DNA of 64,000 nucleotides from Notamacropus eugenii (lineage: Eukaryota > Chordata > Mammalia > Diprotodontia > Macropodidae), in assembly GCF_028372415.1 (NCBI RefSeq), contig NC_092872.1, positions 282,227,206 through 282,291,205 on the forward strand. The letters run 5' to 3'. A program made the position numbers and the translations under genes. Below are positions 44,845 to 55,733 of this stretch, piece by piece. The first letter of the stretch is position 1. Each line of letters begins with the position of its first letter. The notes under the pieces are model-generated. The model was not told the origin of the DNA. It saw only the letters and a program-made list of their open reading frames with translations, and searched no databases.

Positions 44845-46445
44845 CATTTTTTAAAAAATTCCATTTAATGTTGGTTTCAGTCCCAAATTCTCTCTTCCCC
44901 CAATTCCACTTGTTGGGAAGCAAACAGAACAAAACCCATTACAAATATGTGTATTCATGCAAAACAAATTCCAGTATTACCTTTAGCTCTCCCCACTCCC
45001 AAAATAAAAATAAAGAATGAGAAGAAAATATGTTTCAATTTGTGCTGAGTCCATCAGTTTTCTATCTGGAGTTGGATTGTCCATTTCCTCATGAGTCCTT
45101 TGGATTGGGGTTGGTAATTGTGCTCATCAATTACCAAGTCTTTCAGAGGTTAAGTTTCTTTACAAGGAAGAACAATAACCACAATTGTTACTGTGCCAAT
45201 TGCTCTCCTGTTCTGACCACTTCACCTTGCATCAGTTCAAATACGTCTTCCAAGTATTCCTAGGAATGATTCCTTTCATCATTTCTTAAAGCACAATAGT
45301 ATTCCAGATCATCATTTGTTCAGCCATTCCCCAAAGGGAAATCCCCTCTTTTTTTTTTCCACTACAATGATCCTTTTCCTCTTTCTTTGATCTCTTTGGG
45401 ATATAGACCTAGTAGCAGTGTCACTGGGTCAAAAAATTTGATAGCTTCTGTGGCAGAGCTCCAAATTGTTTTCTAGAATGGTTAGATCAGTTCATAGCTC
45501 TACCAAAAATGCATTAGTGTGCCTGTTTTCCCACTTCCCATCCAGCATTTGTCCTTTTCCTTTTTTTTAATCTTAGCCAATCTGATGGCTGTGAAGTGGT
45601 ACCTCAGAGTTGTTTTAATTTGCACTTCTCTAATCATTAGTGATTTAGAGCATTTTTATATAGCTTTAATAGCTTATATTTCTTTCTCTGAAAACTGCCT
45701 GTTCAGGTCCTTTGGCTATGAAAATTGGGGAATGGCTCTTTTTCTTGTAAATTTCACTCAGTTCCCTATATAGCTTAGAAACAAGACTTTTCTCAGAGAA
45801 ACTTTTTGCAAAGTTTCCCTTCTCTCCATCTCCCATTTCCTGCTTTTCTTCTAATTTTGGCTGCAATGATTTTGTTTGTAACTAAAGTTACTCATTTTAC
45901 CTCGTGATTCCCAACCCTGACCCCTTCCTGTTTGGTCATGAACTCTTCCCCACAGATTTGAAATGTAATTTCTTTCCTGCTCCACTATTCTTTTAAAGAT
46001 GATCACTCTGTGTCTAAATCATGCATCCATTCTGAGGTTATCCTGATATTAGGAGTGAGATGTTGGTTTATACCTACTTCTGTCAGCTGGATCTTGGGTT
46101 TATTAATCACAAGGTTTCTGTGATTACTTGCTTCTGGATATTTACTTGCTTCTGGATATTCTGTATGTTCTACTGTTCTCTTCTACTGCTCAACCTATTT
46201 CTCACCCAGTATTGAACTGTTTTGATGCTTTTAGTGTTGTAGTATAGTTTGAGATCTGATACTTTGGCCCCTTTCCTTACTTGTTTTTTCTTCATTGACT
46301 CCCTTGATATTATTGACCTTTTGTTCCTTCGGATGAATTTTGTTACTGTTTTTCTGGCTCCATAAAGCAATTTCTTTTTTGACTGATGTATGGCATTAAA
46401 TAAATAATTTGAGCAGTATTATCACATTTATCATTTTGGCTTGAC
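44845..46445 (-). mobile_element. L1 3' fragment (ORF2 C-terminal half and 3'UTR)
   Basis: An antisense copy of the L1 3' region. The 3'UTR is at the left (44845-45250). ORF2 C-terminal sequence follows ('atttgttcagccattcccca', 'aatctgatggctgtgaagtg', 'gatcacattggcc'-like blocks) up to a post-RT segment near 46380 (LYGARKTVTKFIRRNKR on the minus strand). It is 5'-truncated, with stops throughout. It splits the L2, which resumes at about 46450. Confidence 0.8.
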
Positions 46446-46449
46446 CTAC

Positions 46450-46720
46450 CCATGCATTTCTTCTTTAAATAAGCCCTTCAGAAACTATCCTCTTCATGAA
46501 GCCTTTTTTGATTTCCTTCCTTTCTAAACTACCTTGTATTTAACACTTGTATTTATTTGCTTTATTCTCTTTGTATTGATCTATAGATTTTTCATATCAG
46601 CCCCTACTAGGATGAGAGGACAGTTTATTTTCCTCTTTCTATTTATCATCTCAGCACCCAGCACACTACCAGGCACACCCATGACACTTAGGGAATGTTT
46701 ATTTCTTGATTTTTTCATAT
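46450..46720 (+). repeat. L2 LINE, 3' end
   Basis: It continues the L2 interrupted at 44840: 'ctcttcatgaagcctttttt', 'tatttgctttattctctttg', 'ctcagcacccagcacactac' and the tail 'cttagggaatgtttatttct'. Confidence 0.7.
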
Positions 46721-48309
46721 ATGTCTTTATGCAAACCATTGAGAAGCACATTTTCACACTAGCACAGGGCCACAGACAAGTCCTGGTGACATTTCATTAG
46801 AAACCACCTTTTCCAGGACACCAGGCCATCTGTGACTAATGCACATTCATCCACTTCCAAATCTCTCTGTTTAGCTTAAGTAGAAGATACAAACAAAATC
46901 TCCACCTGTTGAAGGCAATCCTAACATTATCCAGACAAATTCTGAGGTTTTGTTAAAGGACTCTGAGACATGGCAGCCACACCTTTGCTCATTTCACATT
47001 ATGTATTATGAAGAAGAAAGGCAGAGAACATAGAACCAAAAAATCCTCAAGAGGCTCCTAGGACCTTCACCACTATCTGAAATAAAAAACAATGTGAAAA
47101 CCTCTACTTGGTTTGATATATTTCTAACTTAGGACTCTTTTCCTCCATATATTCTCCAAAACATTTTCCTTAAAAATGGGATTATGTTTACCTAGCCTCA
47201 AGCAGACACTTTAGCCTTTCCCTTCCACCTCTTTAGGATGCACTTTTCCCATGGTATTATTTCTCCTACATTAAAAAGTTTGTACACAATCTCCTTCATT
47301 CTGATGGCAAACAGAATACTGCCTCATGCCAACTTTGGAAATTCCTCATGAGCTCCAAGCCTGTTCTCTCTCCTTCCAGGACCTGTGATGTCACTGGTGC
47401 TAAGGCTTCCTCCCTGATGCAGCAGATGGTCCCTGAGGGTGGCTGTGGCCATGCCAATCACCTCCCAGCACTGGCCTGGGAATGAGCTGATGATTGGGCT
47501 CAGTTGGTTGTCAGACAACACATGTGACCCCCAGCTGCCATGATGCCCTGCCAGCTGGGCAAGATCAGCCAGTTCAAGGACACGGGGTCACTTGGATCCA
47601 AGAAGAAGGCAGCAGAGGACGATGTCAGCACCAGAAGGTTCTGTCTGTTTGTAGTCCTATGGTCTCATACACATTAATATTTCAGTCTACCGATGAGAGC
47701 AGCTGAATGCTCATTCCTCATTCCAGGAATATGTTTACTGATCATACACATTAGGATTTCATTAGTCTAACTCGCTAAAGCCCCCCTAGCCACTCTTTCC
47801 CATACCAATAAACACCCCTACATTATTACCCTTTACATGGGAAGCAAATGTTTATGACTGACTTCTCTAACTATGTGGACCCAAAGATCGACCTGGAAGT
47901 ATCCTTAATACTGTGGCAGCTGGAAGGTGGGAGGTTCTTGTGCCTATGCCTTTAGAGGTGGCCTCCAAGATCTGCTGGGGCTTGTCTCTCTGAAATGAAC
48001 TAGCAGGCCTGGGGCAAGGACTGAGAGCATCTTTCCTTTGGCCCTTACAGACGAGCAGGACACCCCACCAACAGTATCACAGGCACAGCCTTTGAGAAGC
48101 CAGTATCATCTCCATGCTATGACCAAGGCTTCAGAGGTGAAGGTCAGAAACCATGATCTCAGATCAATTTGGGAAAGAACAAAAAAACGCCTAAGAGGAA
48201 GTGGATAATCATGAAAATCAAGAAGAAAGCAGAGCATCTTGTTGCCTTTGGGTTCAAGTCAACTGACCCAGCTAGACCACAGCTGGAGAAAAACATTTCT
48301 ATCACAAAG

Positions 48310-48460
48310 GTTTGTAAAGCAATTTGCATACATGATCTCAATGGAGTGAGTCCTGCAGGAATCCCCATTTCACAGATGAGGAAACTGAGGCTCAAAGAAG
48401 GTAGGCCCTTTGCCCAAGGTGCTGTCCCAGTCAGTACCCATCAGGTCTTCCTGACTCCAC
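48310..48460 (-). repeat. MIR-like SINE fragment
   Basis: Antisense core 'cccatttcacagatgaggaa', 'actgaggctcaaagaaggta' and 'catcaggtcttcctgactcc'. Confidence 0.7.
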
Positions 48461-49692
48461 CCTACCTGAAAGAAATCTGTGAATCAGTGAATTCTGAAAA
48501 AGAAGCAGGGGATGGGAGGACCACAAATGCTGTCATTTTCAGAAAAGGGAGGAGGATGGAATCTGCAGGCTGGAGGCCAGGGCTTCACTTCCATTCCTGA
48601 CCAAACCTTTAGAAAAGGAAGCGGCACACACCAAGAGCTAGATAGGTCTTCATGAACAATTAGTGTGCGGGCCTACGTTTGACAAGGCTGCCAACCAGCA
48701 GAGCCTGGGGATGCCACAAGGGGAGTCCGCCTGGATTCAGCAAAGCATCAGGGAAAAGCCAGGGGTCTGAGGAGTAACGTAAGGTAGGCCTGCAAGGACT
48801 AGCCACAAATGGTGGGGTGCCTGGATGGAGACCCGCCCGGGCTTTCAGCAGAGGGCACACAAGTGGAAGCTGAGACAACCACCAGACAGCCCTTAGGAGT
48901 AGATGGGGGAGGTGTGGATGGGCCAGCCTCGAGCTGGAGCCAAGGGGGGGGGCAGGGGCCCCGAGTTTGGGTCCAGTTCTTGATCCGCCTTGAGCATCCG
49001 GAGCTGGGGGATGTGGGGGCCTGCCCCCGGGCGGGGGGCGGCCTGGGCAGCCCTTTGATTTCGGGTCACACCCAATGCTGTGCCCTGGGGCTACCGCCGT
49101 CCTAGGAGGGTCCCCCGGCTGGGGGAGGGGGCGAGGGCAGCCTGTGACCGGACATTGACTGGAGTGGGGCTGGGGCCCCCCAGGAAGGGCAGGGTCCGGC
49201 GGGGAGCCTCTGGAAGCGCTGGAGCATGAGGGGGAATTCCGGGGGGGAGCCGAAGGGGCCCCCAGACTGGAGCTCCCCGTCCCCGCCTGGCTCCTTTCAG
49301 ACTTTACAGAGGAGGAAACTGAGGCAACTGAGGCAGGCCGGGCTGCCCCGCGGGGGGGGTTACCCCCAGCATCGCCCTCTCCAGGGGTCTCTCGGGTGCT
49401 CAGTTTGCCCATTAGGGGCCTGGGCCCGCGAGGCACGTGCCAGGCAGTCCCCCCCCCCCCCGGCCACGTGACTTGGCCTCAGGCTCCTGGGGGGGCTCAG
49501 GAGCCCCCCCCCCCGCTGCTGCCCCGGCTGGGGTCAGGTGACTTCTCTTTCTGAGCCTCAGTTTCCTCCCTGTGACCTGGACTCACTCTTTCCCCTCCCT
49601 GGCCTCAGTTTCCCCCTCTCTTTCCCCTCCCCCGACCTCAGTTTTCCCGCTTTTTGCCCTCTGCTCGCAGAGGGATCTCTAGGCGCCGTTAC

Positions 49693-49900
49693 CTGGGGCT
49701 CCGGCTCCGGCTCCGGCTTCGGGGACGCGCTAGCGCACGCGCGCTCGCTCTCAGCCCGAGCGGGGTTCCAGGAGCGCACCCCACAACGGCCAAGCCGGGC
49801 GGCGGCGCATGGGCTCTGGCAGAGCGGCTCGCCGGCTGCGCGCGGTTTGGGCCCAGGCTCTCGCCGTCCGTCCGCCGGCCCTCACGCTCACTCAAGCGAG
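49693..49900 (-). other. DHX32: Inferred DHX32 noncoding first exon
   Basis: On the minus strand gccccag|gtaacg gives a good donor at 49692/49691. The human gene has a noncoding first exon here, close to FANK1. The transcription start is not visible from the sequence, and the upper border is only a guess from the promoter elements that follow. Confidence 0.4.
49733..49743 (+). promoter_or_regulatory. NRF1-like site
   Basis: gcgcacgcgcg matches the core of the NRF1 palindrome (GCGCAYGCGC), common in CpG-island promoters. Confidence 0.45.
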
Positions 49901-49911
49901 CTCGAAGCTAG

Positions 49912-50010
49912 CCCCGCCTCTCCCCCGAGGCCCCGCCTCTCCCCCGAGGCCCCGCCTCTCCCCCGAGGCCCCGCCTCTCCCCCGAGGCCCCGCCTCCCTC
50001 TCGAGGCCCC
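49912..50010 (+). repeat. Five tandem 19-bp GC-box units
   Basis: The unit ccccgcctctcccccgagg occurs four times without change (49912-49987). A fifth diverged unit (49988-50006) and a partial sixth follow. Each unit's reverse strand carries ggcgggg, an Sp1/KLF-type GC box. The array sits between the two genes' presumed starts. Confidence 0.95.
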
Positions 50011-50019
50011 GTCCCCACC

Positions 50020-50033
50020 ACGCCCCCTGGCGT
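50020..50033 (-). promoter_or_regulatory. CTCF-like core
   Basis: The minus strand reads acgccagggggcgt, close to the CCAGGGGGCGC core of CTCF sites. It directly abuts the X-box-like site. Confidence 0.35.
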
Positions 50034-50045
50034 TGCCAAGGCGAC
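50032..50045 (+). promoter_or_regulatory. FANK1: RFX X-box-like site
   Basis: gttgccaaggcgac fits the imperfect palindrome of X-boxes (half-sites gttgcc and ggcgac around aa). It lies 79 bp before the FANK1 ATG. RFX factors drive ciliary and testis genes, which suits FANK1's reported testis and ciliated-cell expression. Confidence 0.55.
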
Positions 50046-50123
50046 GAGCGAACGCGCTGCGGGGACACCTGGACTGGCTTGGAGACTGCAGGGCAGAGGC
50101 GAGGTCCCCTGGAGCAGCTGGAC

Positions 50124-50136
50124 ATGGATTCTCAAA
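50124..50136 (+). CDS. FANK1: FANK1 coding exon 1 (start only)
   Basis: Thirteen coding bases, ATG GAT TCT CAA A, followed by a consensus donor gtaagg (from 50137). They encode MDSQ plus the first base of the next codon. Human FANK1 starts MEPQR, and an A in the first position of codon 5 fits Arg. The ATG has a strong context (gacATGG: G at -3 and +4). FANK1 is a fibronectin type III and ankyrin-repeat protein of testis and ciliated cells. Its domains lie in later exons, which I did not find before 64000. The call rests on the start/donor match, the position head-to-head with DHX32 and the CpG island. The 5'UTR start is not defined. Confidence 0.75.
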
Positions 50137-51084
50137 GTAAGGGGGGGGGGTCTAGAAGACCGGGGGAGTGGGTGGCTGAGGTGAGCTTGCGGGCGCGCTA
50201 GGGCCCTGAAAACGATCCAGAGGGTCAGTGGACCCCCAGCCACCGGGCCAAGCGCCGTTAGGAGAGGCGGTCCAAGTCCCGGATGGCCGAGGCGACGGAG
50301 GCCCGTTGGACCCTGTCCCTCCAGCCCCGCAGGCGTCCGGGGGCGGCCCGGGGGGAGGCCAAGCCACTCGTGCTACTGATGGGGAAACTGAGGCAGGAGC
50401 GGAAAGGGATCGGGACGTGGCCCGGGTCCCTCCAGAGCCGGGCACCCTCGGAAAGCTGAGACTCGGGCTCCGGTTAGGGCACGGAGACCTGAGGGGACCC
50501 CAAAAGAGAGGGGGTTTCCTTCCTGGCGCCCCCCCCTTTCCCCCTCCCCCCCCCCGCAGCAGAGCCTTTACAGGTGTCAACACCTGAGCAGGTGCGCAGC
50601 CACCGCCCACCTGCTGCCCCGGGCTCTCCTGACCCGAAGTCGAAGAGGGCGGAGCCCGGGAGCTCGTGTGACAGACCCCCAGGACCCCGGACCTGCAGCC
50701 CCCCCCAAGAAACAGAAAACTGACCCTTGGCTCTCTGGGGGCCGGGCCATTCCTGGGGGGGGGGCGATGCTGCCACATATTCCTGAGCCAGCAGCCGTGT
50801 TGCAGGGACTTGGTGACACCCGCCATCGTGGCCTCACCTGCGGCCAAGCCGACAAAGTTACTTTGGGTGGGGAGCCGTGCCCTCTCTGGGCTGCCCTCCC
50901 CCCACAAGTCAAGGGAGCATCTCAGCTCCCCTGCTGTGAAATGGGTTCCTGTTGCCCAGGAGAAACCACAGACTGATAAGGCGCCTTCAGAGCGCCACCC
51001 TCAAGAAGGGGAGACCCAGCTGGAGAGCAGCCTCTGTCCAGTGCTAAGTAATGAGCCTAGTATTGGGAAGGAGACACAGGCTGT

Positions 51085-51320
51085 TCAAGATCACACTCGG
51101 ATACTTGCTAGCTGTGTGACTCCGGGCAAGTCATTTAGCCCTTGTTTACCTCAGTTTACAACAGCCCATACCTCCCAGATTGTTGTGAAGATCAAATGAG
51201 ACCATGTGTGGGATGCTTTCAGCCCAGTGTCTGGCACATGGTAGGCACTATCTAAGTGTTCGCTGTTACTACTTACTAGTAAAGGTGATAATAATTGGAA
51301 AGCACTTAATATAGGACCTG
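51085..51320 (+). repeat. MIR-type SINE
   Basis: Plus-sense order: 'atacttgctagctgtgtgac', 'gggcaagtcatttagccctt', 'agattgttgtgaagatcaaa', 'gtgtctggcacatggtaggc'. It is followed by a second scrap of the same family's 3' tail. Confidence 0.88.
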
Positions 51321-54098
51321 GCACACAGTAGGCATTATACAAATGCCCACTATTACTATCACTATTGTTATTATCGTTATTAAACACCTTGTGCACTGAA
51401 AACACTCAAGTCTTGGGATGGCTTCTTTGTTGATATTTCACAAAACATTTCTTTCTTTTTTTCTTCTTCTAAGTTTGCATTTTTGGTTCATTACTTTTTA
51501 AAAGGACTCTCACGCCACAGATTCTATGCAATTAAACATAAACAACGAGGCTCTGTCTTCCATTAATTTCTAGATTAATAACTAGTAGGTTGCCTGATGG
51601 TGGTGGAGAAGCCACACTTTGATCAGAAAGCATTTGATTGATTGGCAGAGGTGTGTAGGAAGGAGCAAACACACATAAACTGTCTTGGAGGACTAACGTC
51701 ATTTTTTCTGTCTTTGCCACCAACTCTAAGTGACATTCACCTTACTCTGCTAGTGGCCATAGGATGCTTTTTGCACTTCTTAGCAAAGCAGGTCAGGCAA
51801 CATTTTTTCTTAAGATGGAAACCATATACCCAGAAGCCTTTAAACCCCTATTTTATAGTATTGTTTGTGTACCCAAGACGTTTCCACTTGTAGACTTTGG
51901 GAAATGTAACTGTTCAGAGTGTGTCTGATCCCTACACAAAAGATACAGCTTATTTGTTTTCCAATAGAACCAGGCTTAATGACATTCTGTGAGCTGTGAA
52001 CCGGGGTTCCCTGCTTTTAGACAGCTTGTATGTAATTTTCTGTTTTTGTATGATGGAATGCTCTCTTCCTAGAAAGGAAAAAGAGTTTTGTTTTTGTCTT
52101 TATTTCCCTGCTGTGTCCACCACAGTGCTAGACACTATTGTATGCAGTAGGAGTTAATAAGTGCTTGTTGATTGAGTGATTAATATTTGCTTCTTCTGTT
52201 GAACTTTTCCTCTTGTTCTAGAACATAATAGATATCTCAAAAACTGAGATTTTTTAAGGGACTTTGGAGGGAGCCAGCCTTGTCCAAACTGCTTTCCATC
52301 CCAGACAGATGATCTGCAATAATCAAAGCCTAGTCTGGAATCAAACAAAGATAAGGCCGTCCAATCATGTTAAGAGAATTGAAAGGCTTAAAGGAAAATA
52401 GCAGGATGTTAGGATGTTCACCCAAGGTTTTTTGAAGGATTCCTTGCCATGTGTGTCCTTATATACACTTTCTTTCCATGCAACTCAATCAATCTTAAAT
52501 TTTCACTGTCTTCTATTTAGTGTGATTAGACTTATTTCCTGTTCAAAGTTATATTATCTCATATGTTACAGAAATCCAAAATAGATCCTTTTTTTTTTAA
52601 GATATGTGATCCTTGCTAACATAAGATTCCTACTAAAGTGCATTGTTCAGATTGGTTTTGGATGACTCACGTAAAAAGACAGATGGCTTTGGGGAATGAG
52701 ACACCAGCTGCACCTTGGAGATATGCTTATTATTTATGATCATTTGAAAGCATTGAAAAGGGCAATGAAATTCAATTCAAAAAATTCAATTGAAATTCAA
52801 TGAAAATTAAATTCAATGAAAATTCTGCTTCTGAGAAGTTTTGGGAAAAAATCTCCAAACCCAAAGCTTCTTCCCCTGAATAAATGTGTAGGGAATGCTC
52901 AGCCTAGAAGGGGTATGCTTTTCAAAAATATTTCTATTAAACGGTTCCAAAGCCTGCCATTTGTGTCAGACACCAGGCTGGGGAGAGGTGTCAAAGTGAT
53001 ATTTTACAGGTATTGTTGAGAAGAGAACAGTAAATGAATAACAAGTAGGAACCCTACTTAATTACTCTTAAGCATTAAATATATATCTAAGTGTACTACC
53101 GTGAAGATTGGAAATCACCCCCAAATCAGTCTTATCTATTGCATTTCCACATGTTTCATTTCCTATTACTTTTAGGCATGGCCTTTATTAATGGAATCAT
53201 TAAAATCAAATAAACATAAACTGCTCAAATCCCACAGCCAGACACTACTCTGGCAATCCCTGAATGATGACAGGGGTCTACTACCATGTGCAAAATAATA
53301 AAAAATCAATGATCCAAGAAATAGTTCCATAGGGAAAGGCCAAATTAAATGAGTTCAAAACCTTGAGCCATGGAATGATGCCCTGGTGCTTGCATTTACA
53401 TCTTCAATTATTTTTTTCTTGAACCAGCTGTGTTGACTGCAAGCTAAGCCTTTGAGGGGGATACCACAGAGCCATATTCTAGTAAAGATTTCCAGTTGTT
53501 CTTAGGAGGAGACAGCAGTTTGCTAGGAGATTATCCCCCTTCACTTCAGTCCCACATGCCTGGGGTTTTTCTGAGGAGTATTTTGTTGCTAGAAATCTCC
53601 CTTCCAAGGACTAAGAGTGGAGACATCAAGTGGAGCTACAAATTCTTCTGAGGGTTAGAGACTCAAACTGTACACTTTTCAGGAGTGGCATTGTTGGTCC
53701 CCACATCCTCCTTTAAGTTCGATGCCAGCTTTGACTCTCCTGGCTTGAGATGGGCACTGGGGTCTTAAAAACAAGTATTCCACAGCAAAGGCAACTATGC
53801 TCCTTCCTCTCTTTTGAAGTGCTGTTCATACAGTTTGCTCTATGAGTGTTGGTGATGATGGAAAGTGGTTTGCAGGGATGAAGTAGAAGAAGGTGCCTCA
53901 TGGTATAATTTCTTCTCTTTTATTTGTCCCAAGCTATAGTGACTGTGAGCCATCCAGTCCTTGTCTATCCAACAACCCTACAGAAAGCATCTCTGGTATA
54001 CAGAAGTTTGTGTTGAGTGATGGGGAGATGGAAGGTTATTAAGACATAAGCCATGCACACTAGCTAGGGCCTATCCAGAAGAGGACATACCACCGTCA

Positions 54099-54862
54099 GT
54101 CAATAAGCTTTTTATTAAACCCTGACTATGTGTCAGGCACTGTATGAGGCCATGAGAATCTCCACTGAAAGATGAGGGGATGATTAGAGATGAGAAGACT
54201 TGGGGAAAAGGGACCCCATCACTATTTTTGAGTACTTGAGAGCTGAAATGGAAAAGAGGGATTGGACTTCGTCTAAGTGACTTGTCCTCTTCTAATGTGA
54301 TCTCAGCTTGGCCCTCACTGCAGCAAGGCAATCCTTTGACTCCCTGATTCCTTCCAAACTGATTTTCTGTCTCACAAATCACTGAGGCTAGTGCAGATGT
54401 CCTCTTCTCTCCCCAAGCCAAGCCTCCAACAGCACTATCTCCTCTGACCCTTTCAGCTCAGGACCTCATCTTGTATTTCACCTGCAGACATGCCCAAGTC
54501 TCTCCTATCCTGAAAAAACCCCCACTAGATCCCACCACCCCCACTAACTGGCATCCTACAGCTCTCTTTCCTTTCTCAGTCAAGCTCCTTGAAAAAGCCA
54601 TCTATACTCAGAGATTTCACTTTCTCTCCTCTCCTCTCCTCCTCTTCTAAGTCCTCCATGAGGCTTTAGTTAGCCTTCCTTAGTCAACCTGGGTTGCTCT
54701 CTCCAAAACTATCAGTGGTCTTCACTGCCAAATCCAATTCATCCTTCTTGACCTCAATCCCATTAACCACCACCTCCTTCTGGATTCTCTCTCCTCCCTT
54801 GGTTTTCTGCTCTCTCCTGGGTCTTTTCCTCCTTGTCCGACCACTTCTTCTCGGTCTCCTTT
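54099..54862 (+). repeat. Inverted duplication, left arm
   Basis: Its reverse complement matches 57162-57516 plus 60890-61306 at roughly 90% identity by eye. For example, the reading frames at 54071-54421 (minus) and 60981-61322 (plus) share ICETENQFGRNQGVKGLPCC. It contains part of an L2 (from about 54540) and non-L2 sequence on the outer side, with the same junction in both arms. The HAL1 target region is uninterrupted here (54511-54533), so this arm holds the empty site. Confidence 0.88.
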
Positions 54863-55340
54863 GCTGGATCTTCATCCTTGTTAGTTTCTAACTGTGGGTG
54901 TCCCTCAGTCATCTGTTCTGGGCCTCCTCTTTTCTCTCTCTGCTGTCTCATACTCAGTGATCTCATTGGATCACATGGGTTCAGTTCTCTGGGCAGTTGA
55001 TTCCAGATCTATATATGTAGACCTCAGCTCTATCCTGAGCTCTAGTCCCATGTTATTAACTGCATACAGTACATTTTAAACCAGATATCCAATAGACATT
55101 TCAAACTTATCATGTCCCAAGGAGAGGTGATTATCTTTTTACCTGTCCCCAGATCTTCCCCTCATCCATGCTCCTCTACTACTACTGAGGGTACCACCAT
55201 CCTTCTACTTTTCCAGACTTGGAATACTGGAGCAACTCTTTGCACTTACAGACCCACATATCCAGTTACTTGCTGGTCAAAAAGCCCTAGATTTAAGCTT
55301 TGCCTGTGACAAATACTAGCCTTTGATCATTTACCCTTTC
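54540..55340 (+). repeat. L2 LINE fragment
   Basis: L2 reverse-transcriptase region in plus sense: 'gaaaaagccatctatactca', 'gtggtcttcactgccaaatc', 'cggtctcctttgctggatct', 'aactgtgggtgtccctcagt', 'caatagacatttcaaactta'. The left part belongs to the inverted-duplication arm. The rest, from 54863, is outside it. Confidence 0.8.
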
Positions 55341-55511
55341 AGTGCCACACGTAACTAAGACTCCAAGGTACAGGTAGGCTGCTGATCTTTGTCAGTGGGA
55401 TGAGTTCACACATGGAGAATCTCTCACAATGATGTATACCACATATGTATACCAAAAAGAAGCTACTAAATTGCAGTTCCAGCGCTTTGCACAGAGTAGG
55501 CAGTGTTTCTT

Positions 55512-55733
55512 TCTTTTTTTAAAAAATTATTTTATTTGTTTTCAGCATTCTACAATCATTTCCATATATCTTAGATTTTTTTCTTCCCTCCTTCTCCCTC
55601 CCCCCTCCTTCCCCACTCCCTCCCTGAGATGGTACACAATTTTATATAGCTTCTACACACACATTCCTATTGATTACATTTTCACCTTAGTCATGTTGCA
55701 TAGAAGAATTAAAATGAATGGGAGAAATCATGA
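55512..55733 (-). mobile_element. Short 5'-truncated L1 with TSD
   Basis: 222 bp of L1 3' end in antisense, matching the 3' end of the young L1 at about 25540-25787 ('ttcaccttagtcatgttgca' in both senses). It is flanked by the 14-bp duplication aggcagtgtttctt at 55498-55511 and 55734-55747. Confidence 0.92.

Larger units (their letters stand above)
32661..49692 (-). other. DHX32: DHX32 5'UTR intron (inferred)
   Basis: About 17 kb between the first coding exon and the CpG island. It is interpreted as the intron that follows a noncoding first exon, as in the human gene. Repeats are listed separately. Stretches 32700-34200, 37400-39300, 42300-43400 and 46750-48300 show no coding or repeat feature that I can support, apart from a MIR scrap at 39320 and an unexplained patch near 47500. 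Confidence 0.6.
48900..50500. promoter_or_regulatory. CpG island, DHX32/FANK1 bidirectional promoter region
   Basis: GC-rich sequence with dense CpG, especially 49640-50480, in a window where CpG is otherwise rare. The minus side leads to a DHX32 noncoding exon and the plus side to the FANK1 ATG at 50124. Homopolymer runs of 8-13 G or C punctuate it (48944-48952, 49449-49461, 49504-49514, 50141-50150, 50755-50764). No TATA box was seen near either start, as expected for a CpG-island promoter. Long open frames here on both strands are composition artefacts. Confidence 0.85.

Noticed and set aside
48660..49436. 258-codon minus-strand open frame in the CpG island
   Set aside because: Pro/Gly/Ser/Arg-rich composition and simultaneous open frames on the other strand are expected from a GC-rich island. 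No domain or splice logic was seen.
49538..50140. 200-codon plus-strand open frame ending beyond the FANK1 start
   Set aside because: It runs through the 19-bp GC-box array in a frame different from the FANK1 ATG. Repeated Pro/Arg peptides reflect the DNA repeat.
50152..50907. 251-codon minus-strand open frame downstream of FANK1 exon 1
   Set aside because: Low-complexity GC-rich translation within the island. No homology recognised and no supporting signals.
54071..54421. 116-codon frame conserved with 60981-61322 as a possible gene family
   Set aside because: The shared protein sequence is explained by the inverted duplication. Differences are spread over all codon positions, as far as I could judge by eye.
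54684..54875. Lys/Arg-rich frame repeated at 57110-57346
   Set aside because: It is the antisense of L2 sequence in both arms of the duplication.
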